A stretch of DNA of 64,000 nucleotides from Pseudonocardia petroleophila (GTDB lineage Bacteria > Actinomycetota > Actinomycetes > Mycobacteriales > Pseudonocardiaceae): positions 6,207,501-6,271,500 of the forward strand of contig NZ_CP060131.1 in assembly GCF_014235185.1 (NCBI RefSeq), written 5' to 3'. Below are positions 26,357-34,969 of this stretch, in pieces. The notes beneath the pieces are model-generated. The model worked only from the letters and a program-made list of their open reading frames with translations, was not told where the DNA came from and searched no databases. A program made the translations under genes and the position numbers. Each line of letters starts with the position of its first letter. The stretch's first letter is position 1.

Positions 26357-27574
26357 TTACGGGGCGGGCACGTGGCGCAGGTGCACGGCCAGCACCAGCG
26401 CGGTCCCGAGCAGCACCGTCACGTAGCCGACCAGCCCGAGCCAGCCGGCGAGGTCGAACGCGACCCCGCCGAGCAGGCCGCCGACGCTGGAGCCGGCGTA
26501 GTAGGCGAACAGGTACAGCGACGAGGCCTGGCTCGGGTCGCCGCCGGGCAGCAGCACCGAGCGGCGCCCGACCCAGCTGCTCGCCACCGAGTGCGCGCCG
26601 AAGAAGCCGATCGTCAGCAGCAGCACGCCGACGAGCACCAGAGGCAGGACGTCGGGCACGGTGATCCACGCCCCGGCCAGCGCCACCAGCACGGTGCCCC
26701 AGAGCACCTTGCGGCGGCCGAAGCGGTCGCCCAGGCGGCCCGCCGTCGTCGACGCGCCGGTGCCGGCGAGGTAGCCGAGGAACACCAGCCCGACCAGCGC
26801 GCCCGGCAGCAGGAAGGGGGCCGCGAGCAGGCGGAAGGACAGGAAGTTGTAGACCGTGACGAACGTGCCCATCAGCGCGAACGAGATCCCGAACAGGCAG
26901 CGCAGGCCGGGGTCGCGCAGGTGCACGCGCAGCGGGGCGCCGAGGTCGCGCAGCCGCACCGGGGCGGCCCGCACGCCGATCGAGGGCGGCAGCAGCGCCC
27001 GGAACGCCACCGTGCAGGCCAGCGACACGATCCCGACGGCCGCGAGCCCGGCCCGCCACCCGCCGAACTCCGCGACGGCCCCGGCGATCAGCCGACCGGA
27101 CAGTCCGCCGATCGTGTTTCCCGCGATGAGCAGCCCGACCGCGCCGCCGAGCCAGCGCGGCGCGACCTCCCGCGTCACGTGCGTCATCAGCAGCGCCGGC
27201 AGGGCCGCGAGCGCGAGACCCTGCAGCGCCCGGATCCCGACGAGCACGCCGAAGGTCGGCGACAGCGGCGCGAGGAGGGCGAGCAGGGCCGACAGGGCGA
27301 GCGCCCACGTCATCACGCGCGCCCGGCCCCACGACTCCGCGACCGACGCCAGCGGGACGATCGCCAGGGCGAGCGTGCCGGTCGTCGCCGAGAGCACGAG
27401 GCTCGACGTCGACGAGGACACCCCGAACTCGCCCGCCAGCGTCGGCAGGAGCCCCTGCACCGCGTAGACCAGCACGAACGTGGCGATGCCGCCGAACCAC
27501 AGCGCCGCGCCGAGGCGCCGGTACTCCGGCGTCCCGCGTTCGTGACCGGTGGTGGCGGCGAGGGTCGTTGTCAT
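26357..27574 (-). CDS. MFS transporter, YnfM/arabinose-efflux type
   Basis: A 405-residue major facilitator protein with 12 predicted membrane helices. The central A-loop equivalent GRLGDRFGRRKVLWG (near residue 283) is the best MFS signature. Overall similarity is to drug/sugar efflux permeases such as YnfM; the substrate is unknown. The acetyltransferase gene lies upstream on the same strand, 30 bp away. Confidence 0.85.
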   Translation of the reverse strand: MTTTLAATTGHERGTPEYRRLGAALWFGGIATFVLVYAVQGLLPTLAGEFGVSSSTSSLVLSATTGTLALAIVPLASVAESWGRARVMTWALALSALLALLAPLSPTFGVLVGIRALQGLALAALPALLMTHVTREVAPRWLGGAVGLLIAGNTIGGLSGRLIAGAVAEFGGWRAGLAAVGIVSLACTVAFRALLPPSIGVRAAPVRLRDLGAPLRVHLRDPGLRCLFGISFALMGTFVTVYNFLSFRLLAAPFLLPGALVGLVFLGYLAGTGASTTAGRLGDRFGRRKVLWGTVLVALAGAWITVPDVLPLVLVGVLLLTIGFFGAHSVASSWVGRRSVLLPGGDPSQASSLYLFAYYAGSSVGGLLGGVAFDLAGWLGLVGYVTVLLGTALVLAVHLRHVPAP

Positions 27575-27604
27575 CGCTATCGACCCTACGTCGCCCGGGC
27601 CGCC

Positions 27605-28285
27605 TCAGCGCTGTGAGTCGCGACTCCGCCGCGCCGTGAACGCGTACTCGGCGAACTCCACCGTCCGCCGCAGGGTGAAGCCGAGGTGCTCGTAGAGCCG
27701 CAGCGCGGTGGCGTTGTCGGCGGCGGCGTGCAGGAACGGGACGTCCCCCCGCTCCCGGATCGCGGCGCCGACCGCCCGCACGAGCCGCGAGCCCAGCCCG
27801 CGCCCGCGCGCCTCGGGCGCGGTGCAGACCGCGCTGATCTCCGACCACCCGGCCGGGCGCATCCGCTCCCCCGCCATCGCGACGAGCGCGCCGCCGTCGC
27901 GGATCCCCAGGTAGGTGCCCATCTCGATCGTGCGCTCCAGGAACGGACCGGGACGGGTGCGCTCCACCAGGGCGAGCATCTCGGGGACGTCGTCCGGGCC
28001 GAGCACGACCGCCTCCGGGTCGGGCACCACCGCCATCCCCGACCCGTCGTACTGGACGCCGGGGATGAGCATGGTGCACTCCCAGCCCGCCGGGGCCGTC
28101 CGCGGATCACCCGCGGTGGTGACGGTCCCGAACCCCTCGGCGTCGCGCCACCCGTCGGCGTCGTCGGGGAACGCGGCCCAGATCGACATCTCCGGCGGGT
28201 AGCGCAGCGCCGAGCCGTGGCGCCGGGCGAACGGGGCGTGCGTGCCGGTCAGTGCGGAGTGCACCGGGGTGTCGAGCGGATGCAT
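27605..28285 (-). CDS. GNAT family N-acetyltransferase
   Basis: A 226-residue protein with a C-terminal GNAT domain: VCTAPEARGRGLGSRLVRAVGAAI (near residue 132, acetyl-CoA loop) and FLHAAADNATALRLYEHLGF (near residue 170). The N-terminal third is family specific and resembles FR47-like proteins. Possibly co-transcribed with the MFS gene that follows. The acceptor substrate is unknown. Confidence 0.82.
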   Translation of the reverse strand: MHPLDTPVHSALTGTHAPFARRHGSALRYPPEMSIWAAFPDDADGWRDAEGFGTVTTAGDPRTAPAGWECTMLIPGVQYDGSGMAVVPDPEAVVLGPDDVPEMLALVERTRPGPFLERTIEMGTYLGIRDGGALVAMAGERMRPAGWSEISAVCTAPEARGRGLGSRLVRAVGAAIRERGDVPFLHAAADNATALRLYEHLGFTLRRTVEFAEYAFTARRSRDSQR

Positions 28286-28307
28286 GGCCCGATCAGATCA
28301 CGGGCGA

Positions 28308-28946
28308 TCAGGCCGCCTGGGCGTGCGCCTTGCCGACGGCCGCCGCCCGCTCGAGGGCCTGCGCGTGCGAGGCCTCGGCCAGCGGGACGAGCTCGGCCAT
28401 GGCCGGGGTGACCGGGGCCAGCGTCAGCTCGGCCTCGACGACGGTGAGGTCGGCGCCCCAGACGTCGGCGAGGATGCGCACCAGGTAGGGGGTGGCGTGG
28501 TCCCAGCCCTCGCGCGGGGTGCCGGCCCCGTAGCCCCCGCCGCGGGCGACGACCAGCGTGACCGGGCGCCCGGCCAGCGGCGACGCGCCCGGCGCGAAGC
28601 GCGGGTCGGTGATCAGCAGGTCGATCCACGCCTTGAGGTGGGCGGGGACGCCGAAGTTGTAGAGCGGGGTGGCGACGACGACCACGTCGGCGCGGAGCAC
28701 CTCGTCGGCCAGCCCGGCGGCGACGGCGAGCGCCGCGCGCTGCTCGTCGGTGCGCTGGTCCTCGGGGGTGAACCCGGCGAAGGCGGCGACCGGCCAGACG
28801 TTCGGCAGCGGGTCGGCCACCAGGTCGCGACGGGTGACGGTGGCGTTCGGGTGCTGCTCGACGTAGGCGTTCTCCAGCGCGTCGGCGACCTCCCGGCTCA
28901 CCGAACCGTCGACGCGGATGCTGCTGTCCAGGCGGAACAGGCTCAA
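28308..28946 (-). CDS. azoR: FMN-dependent NADH azoreductase
   Basis: A 212-residue flavodoxin-fold quinone/azo reductase. The FMN phosphate loop (LDSSIRVDGSVSREVA), VVVATPLYNFGVPAHLKAWIDLL and ARGGGYG are characteristic of AzoR. The start codon is TTG at 28946: GAGGAG stands 6-7 nt before it and MSLFRLDSS is the expected N-terminus. It is divergent from a MarR gene with a repeat-rich 99-bp intergenic region, so redox- or quinone-responsive control is likely. Confidence 0.88.
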   Translation of the reverse strand: MSLFRLDSSIRVDGSVSREVADALENAYVEQHPNATVTRRDLVADPLPNVWPVAAFAGFTPEDQRTDEQRAALAVAAGLADEVLRADVVVVATPLYNFGVPAHLKAWIDLLITDPRFAPGASPLAGRPVTLVVARGGGYGAGTPREGWDHATPYLVRILADVWGADLTVVEAELTLAPVTPAMAELVPLAEASHAQALERAAAVGKAHAQAA

Positions 28947-28969
28947 CGGACTCTCCTCAGAAGTGTGGT

Positions 28970-29011
28970 GCAGACGATGTTCTGTCTAGCAGACGATCGC
29001 TGCAACAGACA
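28970..29011. promoter_or_regulatory. Probable MarR operator region between azoR and marR
   Basis: Direct repeats GCAGACGAT at 28970-28978 and 28989-28997 (19 bp apart) overlap a dyad TGTCT (28983-28987) ... AGACA (29007-29011) and the near-palindrome GCAGACGATCGCTGC. The spacing covers both divergent promoters. Confidence 0.5.
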
Positions 29012-29045
29012 ATATCGCGGCCCACTTCCTGCGTAGACTGCGACC

Positions 29046-29618
29046 GTGACCACACCGCCGCGCCTCGAGTCCGACCTGGGCTGGGCGCTGGGCACGGTCA
29101 TGCGCAGCTACCTGCGCGCGGTCGACGAGGTCGTCGCCGAGGTCCCCGGCGGCCCGCGCGGCTACCAGGTCCTCGCCGCCGCCGGCCGCGGCGAGGCCGG
29201 CAGCCAGCTCGCGCTCGCCCAGCACCTGGGCGTCGACCGCACCGTGATGACCTACCTGCTCGACGACCTGGAGTCCGCCGGTCTCGTCGAGCGCCGCCCC
29301 GACCCGGCCGACCGCCGCGCCCGGCGCATCTGGATCACCGACGACGGCGGCGCCCGCCTCTGCGCGCTGGAGCGGGCGCTGCGCAGCGCCGAGGACGCCG
29401 TGCTGGCCCCGCTGGCCGACGAGGAGCGCACCGTGCTGCGCGAGCTGCTGGCCCGCATCGCGCTCGGGTCCGCCCCGGTCGACCCCTGCCAGGTGGCGGA
29501 GGAGCTGCGGGCGGAGGAGATCAGCGCACCCCGAGGTCGAGCTCCGCGACGATCCGCCGCTGCACCGACGCCACCGCCCGGAACGCCTCGCGCAGCGACG
29601 CCCGCGTCACGGCGCTGA
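29046..29618 (+). CDS. MarR family transcriptional regulator
   Basis: A 190-residue winged-helix protein: QLALAQHLGVDRTVMTYLLDDLESAGLVERRPDPADRRARRIWITDDG (residues 57-104) contains the recognition helix and wing. TAGACT (29034-29039) is 6 nt before the GTG, so the mRNA is probably leaderless. The last 35 residues are an Ala/Pro/Arg-rich extension overlapping the convergent CBS-domain gene by 98 bp. Likely repressor of azoR and of itself. Confidence 0.85.
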   Translation: MTTPPRLESDLGWALGTVMRSYLRAVDEVVAEVPGGPRGYQVLAAAGRGEAGSQLALAQHLGVDRTVMTYLLDDLESAGLVERRPDPADRRARRIWITDDGGARLCALERALRSAEDAVLAPLADEERTVLRELLARIALGSAPVDPCQVAEELRAEEISAPRGRAPRRSAAAPTPPPGTPRAATPASRR

Positions 29619-31338
29619 GGTCGACCGGGCGCACCAGGTCGTCCGGTTCCTCCCCGGCCCGCAGCTGCTCGACCTGGTGCGCCAGCCGCAGGCCCAGCAC
29701 CAGGTGGAACGCCTCCTCCAGCGTCGCCGCCGCGGCGGGCGACAGGGTGCCCGCGGCCGCCGCGGCGCGCAGCCGGGCCGGCGTCGACGCGCTCGTCACC
29801 CCGGCCGCCATGCCGGCCCAGCGCGCCAGGTCGACGACGGGCACGAGCCCGCCGCGCTTGAGGTCGAGCCGGCCGCGGTGGCGCCCCGAGTGCTCCACGA
29901 CGAAGTCGCGCAGGAACCCCGTCGGCGGGCGGTGCGCGAGGGCGTAGCGGCCGAGCAGGCGCAGCAGGTCCGGGTGGCGGCGGGCGTCGCGGAAGACGTC
30001 CGGGACGGCCGGGCTCGCCCGCACGCCCCACACCGGCCGGGCGTCGACGACCAGGGAGACGAGGATGGGTGCCTTCTCCTGCGTCGGGTCGCGCAGCCAG
30101 CCGCGCGCCGCCGCGGCCCACGCCTCGTAGGAGCGGGCGAACAGCGGGTTGGTCGCGACCGCGCCGTTCGCGTCGGCCCGGAACCCCGCGGCGGCGAGCC
30201 CGGCGAGCACCCGCTCGGCGAGCGCGCGGGAGTGGGCCGCGGCGTCGGCGTCGCGCTCGGGGCCGACCCAGACCAGCGCGCTGTCGACGTCGGAGGACGG
30301 CACGGCCTCGCGCCGGGCGAGGCTGCCCAGCGCCAGCCAGGTCAGCGGGCGGGGCGGGGCGCCCAGGTCGGCCACCGCGAGGTCGACGAGCCGGCGGGTG
30401 ACGGCGTCGACGACGACGGCGGTGATGCCCGCGACGTCCCCGGCGGCGACGCGCGCGTCGTGCAGCCCGATGATCGTGGGTGTCAGCTCCCGCGCCGCCG
30501 CGACGACGTCGGCCACCGACCCGGCCCGGGCGATCCGCGCGCGCAGCCCGAAGCTGCTCCGCGTGCTGGCCGCCACGACGTCGACGTCCTCCAGCACGCC
30601 GAGCACCTCCCCCGTCGGGGACAGGACCGGGACGTGCCGGACCCCGCGGTCGAGCATGTCGAGCAGCACCTCGCCGCCGAGCCGGTCGGCGGCGGCGGTC
30701 CACGCGGGGGCGGTCATCGCGTCCGACAGCGCGGAGCCGGTGTCGGTGCCGTCGGCGACCACGGCCCGCAGGTCGCGGTCGGTGAGGATGCCGACGCGCC
30801 CGTCGACCAGCGGGACGACCACGGCCGACGCGCCGCAGCCCGTCATCCGCTGCGCCGCCTCCCGGATCGTGGTCGAGGGCGGCGCGGTGCACAGCGGGGC
30901 GCGGATCAGCTCGCCGACGGGGCGCTGCGCCGGATCGGGCCCGTGATCGTCACCGAGCGGCGTGAGCAGCGAGCGGGCGACGTAGCGCAGCCCGCTCGGG
31001 CGCCCGAGCAGCGCGCGGACCGACTCCGCGGGCAGCCGCAGGCACGTGGTGGCGCCGCGGGCGACGGCGGAGAAGCCCAGCGGCAGGCCCGAGAGCATCG
31101 CGGCGTGCCCGAACAGCTCGCCCGGGCCCAGGAGGTCCAGCACGCGGCCGCCGTGCACGATCTCCACGGCCCCCGTCTGCACCACCCGGACGTACGCGGG
31201 CGGGCCGAGCCCCTCCGCCAGGATCGTGGTGCCCGACCGGTGCTCCTCGGGCTCCGCGACGGCCGCGAGCGCGGCGAGCTCGTCCTCGTCGAGGGCGTCG
31301 AAGGGCGGGTGGGCACCGAGGAACGCCCCGACCGTCAC
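29521..31338 (-). CDS. cNMP-binding/CBS/DUF294 nucleotidyltransferase-like protein
   Basis: A 605-residue cytoplasmic signalling protein. The order is a cyclic-nucleotide-binding-type domain (1-125, GPGELFGHAAML), two CBS domains (about 145-265), then a DUF294 nucleotidyltransferase domain with the GSLARREAVPSSDVDSALVW motif (near residue 340), and the DUF294 C-terminal helical domain (about 460-605). Homologues resemble GlnD-like enzymes, but the target is unknown. GTG start. Confidence 0.85.
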   Translation of the reverse strand: MTVGAFLGAHPPFDALDEDELAALAAVAEPEEHRSGTTILAEGLGPPAYVRVVQTGAVEIVHGGRVLDLLGPGELFGHAAMLSGLPLGFSAVARGATTCLRLPAESVRALLGRPSGLRYVARSLLTPLGDDHGPDPAQRPVGELIRAPLCTAPPSTTIREAAQRMTGCGASAVVVPLVDGRVGILTDRDLRAVVADGTDTGSALSDAMTAPAWTAAADRLGGEVLLDMLDRGVRHVPVLSPTGEVLGVLEDVDVVAASTRSSFGLRARIARAGSVADVVAAARELTPTIIGLHDARVAAGDVAGITAVVVDAVTRRLVDLAVADLGAPPRPLTWLALGSLARREAVPSSDVDSALVWVGPERDADAAAHSRALAERVLAGLAAAGFRADANGAVATNPLFARSYEAWAAAARGWLRDPTQEKAPILVSLVVDARPVWGVRASPAVPDVFRDARRHPDLLRLLGRYALAHRPPTGFLRDFVVEHSGRHRGRLDLKRGGLVPVVDLARWAGMAAGVTSASTPARLRAAAAAGTLSPAAAATLEEAFHLVLGLRLAHQVEQLRAGEEPDDLVRPVDLSAVTRASLREAFRAVASVQRRIVAELDLGVR

Positions 31339-31471
31339 CGGCGGGCCCCGACCATGATCACCGGAAGTGGTCCCCTCGTGTCACCGGCGACACCCACCGA
31401 CCACTCCTGGCGATCACCTGCCCGCGGTGGTGCGCCGGTGTGCGCAGAGCGGCTCTGCTCACCTCCACGCA

Positions 31472-31909
31472 TCACCGGCGGGCCGACCAGTAGGCGTGGT
31501 GGGCGTCGTGCAGCAGCAGGAACGCGCCCTGCACCACGATCCCGGCACTCGCCCCGGCCGGTCCGGGCCGCCCGCGCCGCCACCGCCACAGCGCCGCCCC
31601 GCCCGCGACGTAGCCGGCGTCGAGCCCGACGTTGATCCACAGCACCCGGCGCAGCGTCCGGGACTCCGCCGCCAGCACGTCCGGCGCGTACGGGTCGGGC
31701 ACCCGCGCCATCCGCCGCCGCTTCAGCCGCCCGGCGACCACGACGATCGCCAGGTCCACCGCGCCCCACCCCGCGTTCTGCCACCCGAACGCCGTGGCGA
31801 ACGGCCCCCGCCGGGCCGCGGCGAGGCCCAGCCCGCCCACGACGCTCGCCGCACCCCACACGGTGGTGGACCGGGCCAGCGCGTCCTGGCGGGCCCAGGG
31901 ATCAGGCAC
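31472..31909 (-). CDS. Small four-helix membrane protein
   Basis: A 145-residue protein with about four hydrophobic segments and basic loops (RLKRRRMAR); possibly the DUF6992-type family. Its start overlaps the end of the GMC oxidoreductase gene by 8 bp, making it the last gene of the choline operon by position. Its connection to choline use is unproven. The 132 bp between it and the CBS-domain gene shows no gene. Confidence 0.68.
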   Translation of the reverse strand: MPDPWARQDALARSTTVWGAASVVGGLGLAAARRGPFATAFGWQNAGWGAVDLAIVVVAGRLKRRRMARVPDPYAPDVLAAESRTLRRVLWINVGLDAGYVAGGAALWRWRRGRPGPAGASAGIVVQGAFLLLHDAHHAYWSARR

Positions 31910-33449
31910 GGAGGAGATCCGCCGCCTTCTCCCCGACCATCATGCAGGTGATGTTGGGGTTGATCGCCGGGAGGAACGGCAGGATCGAGGCGTCGGCGAC
32001 CCGCAGCCCCTCCACCCCCCGCACCCGCAGCTGCGGGTCCACGACCGCCATCGGGTCCGACGACGGGCCCATCTTCGCCGTGCACGCCGGGTGGTAGACG
32101 GTGTTGTGGGTCTTCGTGATGTAGTCCACGAGGTCGTCGTCGGTGACGGCGTCGGGCCCCGGCGTCAGCTCCCGGGTGATCCACTCCTTGAGCGCGGGCT
32201 GCTCCGCGATCCGCCGGGCGAGCTTCACGCCGTGCAGCATCACCGCCATGTCGTGGCCATCGGGGTCGGTGAAGTACCGCGGATCGACGCGCGCCCGGTC
32301 CCGGAAGTCGCGGCTGCGCAGCCGCACCGTGCCGCGCGAGCGGCCCCGCGTGACGTTCGGCGTCAGGCAGAAGCCGTTGTCGGTGGTCGGGTAGCCCCAG
32401 CGCACCGTGTTGAGGTCGAACGGCACCGAGCCGTAGTGCATCATCAGGTCCGGCCGGTCCAGGTCGGGCTGCGTGCGGGCGAACAGCCCGATCTCCCACC
32501 ACTGCGTGGAACGGGTGACCATCGGCCGCGCGGCCTCCCACATGACCAGGCCCTCGACGTGGTCGTCGAGGTTGGCCCCGACGCCCGGCGCGTCGACGAG
32601 CACGTCGATCCCGAACTCCCGCAGGTGCTCCCCCGGCCCGATGCCCGACAGCATGAGCAGCTTCGGGGTGTCGACCGCGCCCGTCGACAGGACCACCTCC
32701 CGCCGGGCCGCCACCGTGCGGCGCCCCGGCCCGATGTCCTGCTGGTACTCCACCCCCGTCGCCCGGCGCCCGTCGAACAGCACCCGGGACGCCCACGCCC
32801 CGGTGATCACCGTCAGGTTGGACCGCGTGCCGAGGATCGGGTGCAGGTAGCTCACCGACGCCGACGCGCGCGTGCCGTCGGGGAAGGAGTTGATCTGGAA
32901 GAACCCCGCCCCGTCGGTGACGGTCGAGCCCTCGTTGAACCGCACCGTCGGCAGCCCGACGCCGGCCGCGGCCTCCAGCACCGCGACGCCGCACGGGTCG
33001 TCGGGCGGGATCTGCATGAGGTGGACGGGGCCGGAGCGCCCGTGTCCCTCCCACGGGCCGTCGTTGGTCTCCAGGCGCCGGATCAGCGGCCAGCACTCGT
33101 CGGCCGACCATCCGTCGCACCCGGACGCGGCCCACTCGTCGAGGTCCTCGCGCGGGGTCCAGAACGCGATGCACGAGTTGTGCGACGAGCACCCGCCCAG
33201 CACCTTCGCGCGCGCGTGGCGCAGGAAGGAGTTGCCGTGCTCCTGCGGCTCGACGAGGTAGTCCCAGTCGTAGCCGGAGTCGAGCAGCCCCATCCAGTCG
33301 GTGAGCCGCAGGATCGCCGGGTCGTCGACGTCGGACGGCCCCGCCTCCAGCAGCGCGACGGTGACGGCCGGGTCCTCGGACAGCCGCGCCGCGAGCGCGC
33401 AGCCCGACGACCCGCCGCCGACGACGACGTAGTCGTAGGTGTCCGTCAC
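31902..33449 (-). CDS. GMC family oxidoreductase, choline dehydrogenase-like
   Basis: A 515-residue FAD enzyme. It has the ADP-binding motif VVVGGGSSGCALAARLSE (residues 9-26), the GMC signature KVLGGCSSHNSCI (near residue 85), the C-terminal catalytic His in YHPACTAKMG and Asn in INPNITCMMVGE. Choline to betaine aldehyde is the expected reaction, judged from the adjacent betaine aldehyde dehydrogenase and betaine demethylation genes. GTG start overlaps the permease stop (GTGA). Other alcohols cannot be excluded from the sequence alone. Confidence 0.88.
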   Translation of the reverse strand: MTDTYDYVVVGGGSSGCALAARLSEDPAVTVALLEAGPSDVDDPAILRLTDWMGLLDSGYDWDYLVEPQEHGNSFLRHARAKVLGGCSSHNSCIAFWTPREDLDEWAASGCDGWSADECWPLIRRLETNDGPWEGHGRSGPVHLMQIPPDDPCGVAVLEAAAGVGLPTVRFNEGSTVTDGAGFFQINSFPDGTRASASVSYLHPILGTRSNLTVITGAWASRVLFDGRRATGVEYQQDIGPGRRTVAARREVVLSTGAVDTPKLLMLSGIGPGEHLREFGIDVLVDAPGVGANLDDHVEGLVMWEAARPMVTRSTQWWEIGLFARTQPDLDRPDLMMHYGSVPFDLNTVRWGYPTTDNGFCLTPNVTRGRSRGTVRLRSRDFRDRARVDPRYFTDPDGHDMAVMLHGVKLARRIAEQPALKEWITRELTPGPDAVTDDDLVDYITKTHNTVYHPACTAKMGPSSDPMAVVDPQLRVRGVEGLRVADASILPFLPAINPNITCMMVGEKAADLLRA

Positions 33450-34969
33450 GGGGCCTCCTCCAGGTTCTTCGCCATGTGCTCGGGCAGCGTGCCGGTCTGG
33501 TGCCGGCCGCGGGCCAGGTACCAGGCCAGCCCGACCAGGATGACGGCCCCGATGAAGATCGGCGCGATGAAGCTGAGCACCCCGGCGCCGTAGACGTCCT
33601 CGCGCGGCCAGGCCAGGTTGATCGCCATCGCGGTGCCCCAGACCACGGCGACGATGTTCACCGGCAGCCCCCAGCGACCGAGGGAGAAGTAGCCGTCCTT
33701 GCCCGCGTTCGGGCCGGGCCACTCCCCCTTCAGCCGCTTGCGCAGCATCGGCACCGTGACCAGCAGGTACGCGATGTAGATCATGATGATCGCGACGCTG
33801 GTGACGGCCGTGAAGATCTGCGGGCTGCCGATGTTCACCACCAGGATGAGCACGGACGCCACGCCGATCAGGACCGCGGGCACCACCGGGGTCTTGCGCT
33901 TCGGGTCGATCTTCGCCAGGCGCGCCCCGGCGGGCAGCGCGTTGTCCCGGGCCATCGCGAACATCAGCCGGATCGCGGCGGTGTGCACGGCCAGCGCGCA
34001 GACGGTCACCGCGATGACGACGCTGATCAGCAGGGCGATGCCGAGCGGTCCGCCGAGCACGGTGAGCACGACGAACTGCAGGCCGCCGACCGAGCCGATC
34101 TCCGGGGCGGTCAGGTCGGGGGCGGCGAGGATCGCGAACAGCAGGATCAGGCCGCCGATGACGAACGAGGCGATCACGGCCCGGAGGATGGCGGTGGGCG
34201 CGGTGCGGCGCGGGTCGACGGTCTCCTCACCCAGCGAGCTGGCGGTGTCGAAGCCGTACATGACGTACGCGCTGGCCAGCGCGGCGACGAGGAACGCGCC
34301 GAAGTACCCGAGGTCGGTGCCCGCGCCGAGGCCCTGGGTGTCGAACAGCACCGTCGGCGGGTTCACGATGTTCACCGCGAGCAGCACGATGAGCAGGACG
34401 GCCGCGATCAGCTCGATGAACACCCCGGCGCTGTTGATCCGGGCCATGAGCTTGACGCCGAGCGCGTTGATCGTCGTCGTGAACGCCACCAGTACGGCGC
34501 CCCAGATCACGGCGGACACGGCGAAGTCGGTCTCACCGGTGCCGTCGCCGACGAGCTGGAAGCCGCTCCAGATCAACGGCAGGGTGCCCTGGTAGGCGAG
34601 CACGACGGCCGTCAGCGTCACCACCGAGGCGGTGAACATCATCCACCCGGCCAGCCACGCGGTGGTCGGGCCCGCGAGCCGCTTGGACCAGTTGTAGACC
34701 GACCCGGCCACCGGGTAGCGCCCGGCCAGCTCGGCGAAGCACAGCGCGACCATGATCTGCCCGGCGAACACCAGCGGCCAGCTCCACCAGTACGCCGGCC
34801 CGCCGAACGCGTAGCCGAAGTAGAACAGCTGGAACGTGCCGGTGAGGATCGAGATGTAGCTGATCCCGGCCGCGAAGCTGGCGAACTTGCCGATGCTGCG
34901 GTCGAGCGACTGGGAGTAGCCGAAGTCGGCCATCCCGTCGTCGGAGGGCGTGTTCTCCGTCGTGCTCAT
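33446..34969 (-). CDS. APC superfamily permease, probable choline/betaine-related uptake
   Basis: A 507-residue transporter with about 12 membrane helices; the FAAGISYISILTGTFQLFYFGYAFGG and SLGEETVDPRRTAP segments are typical of the amino acid/choline APC family. Sandwiched by 4-bp overlaps between betB and the GMC dehydrogenase, so it most likely imports choline, a related amine or betaine. Choline uptake by an APC protein, not a BCCT carrier, is less usual in bacteria. Confidence 0.85.
   Translation of the reverse strand: MSTTENTPSDDGMADFGYSQSLDRSIGKFASFAAGISYISILTGTFQLFYFGYAFGGPAYWWSWPLVFAGQIMVALCFAELAGRYPVAGSVYNWSKRLAGPTTAWLAGWMMFTASVVTLTAVVLAYQGTLPLIWSGFQLVGDGTGETDFAVSAVIWGAVLVAFTTTINALGVKLMARINSAGVFIELIAAVLLIVLLAVNIVNPPTVLFDTQGLGAGTDLGYFGAFLVAALASAYVMYGFDTASSLGEETVDPRRTAPTAILRAVIASFVIGGLILLFAILAAPDLTAPEIGSVGGLQFVVLTVLGGPLGIALLISVVIAVTVCALAVHTAAIRLMFAMARDNALPAGARLAKIDPKRKTPVVPAVLIGVASVLILVVNIGSPQIFTAVTSVAIIMIYIAYLLVTVPMLRKRLKGEWPGPNAGKDGYFSLGRWGLPVNIVAVVWGTAMAINLAWPREDVYGAGVLSFIAPIFIGAVILVGLAWYLARGRHQTGTLPEHMAKNLEEAP

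Noticed and set aside
31339..31471. Promoter or small RNA in the gap after the small membrane protein gene
   Set aside because: No clear -35/-10 pair, hairpin or reading frame stood out, so nothing was called.
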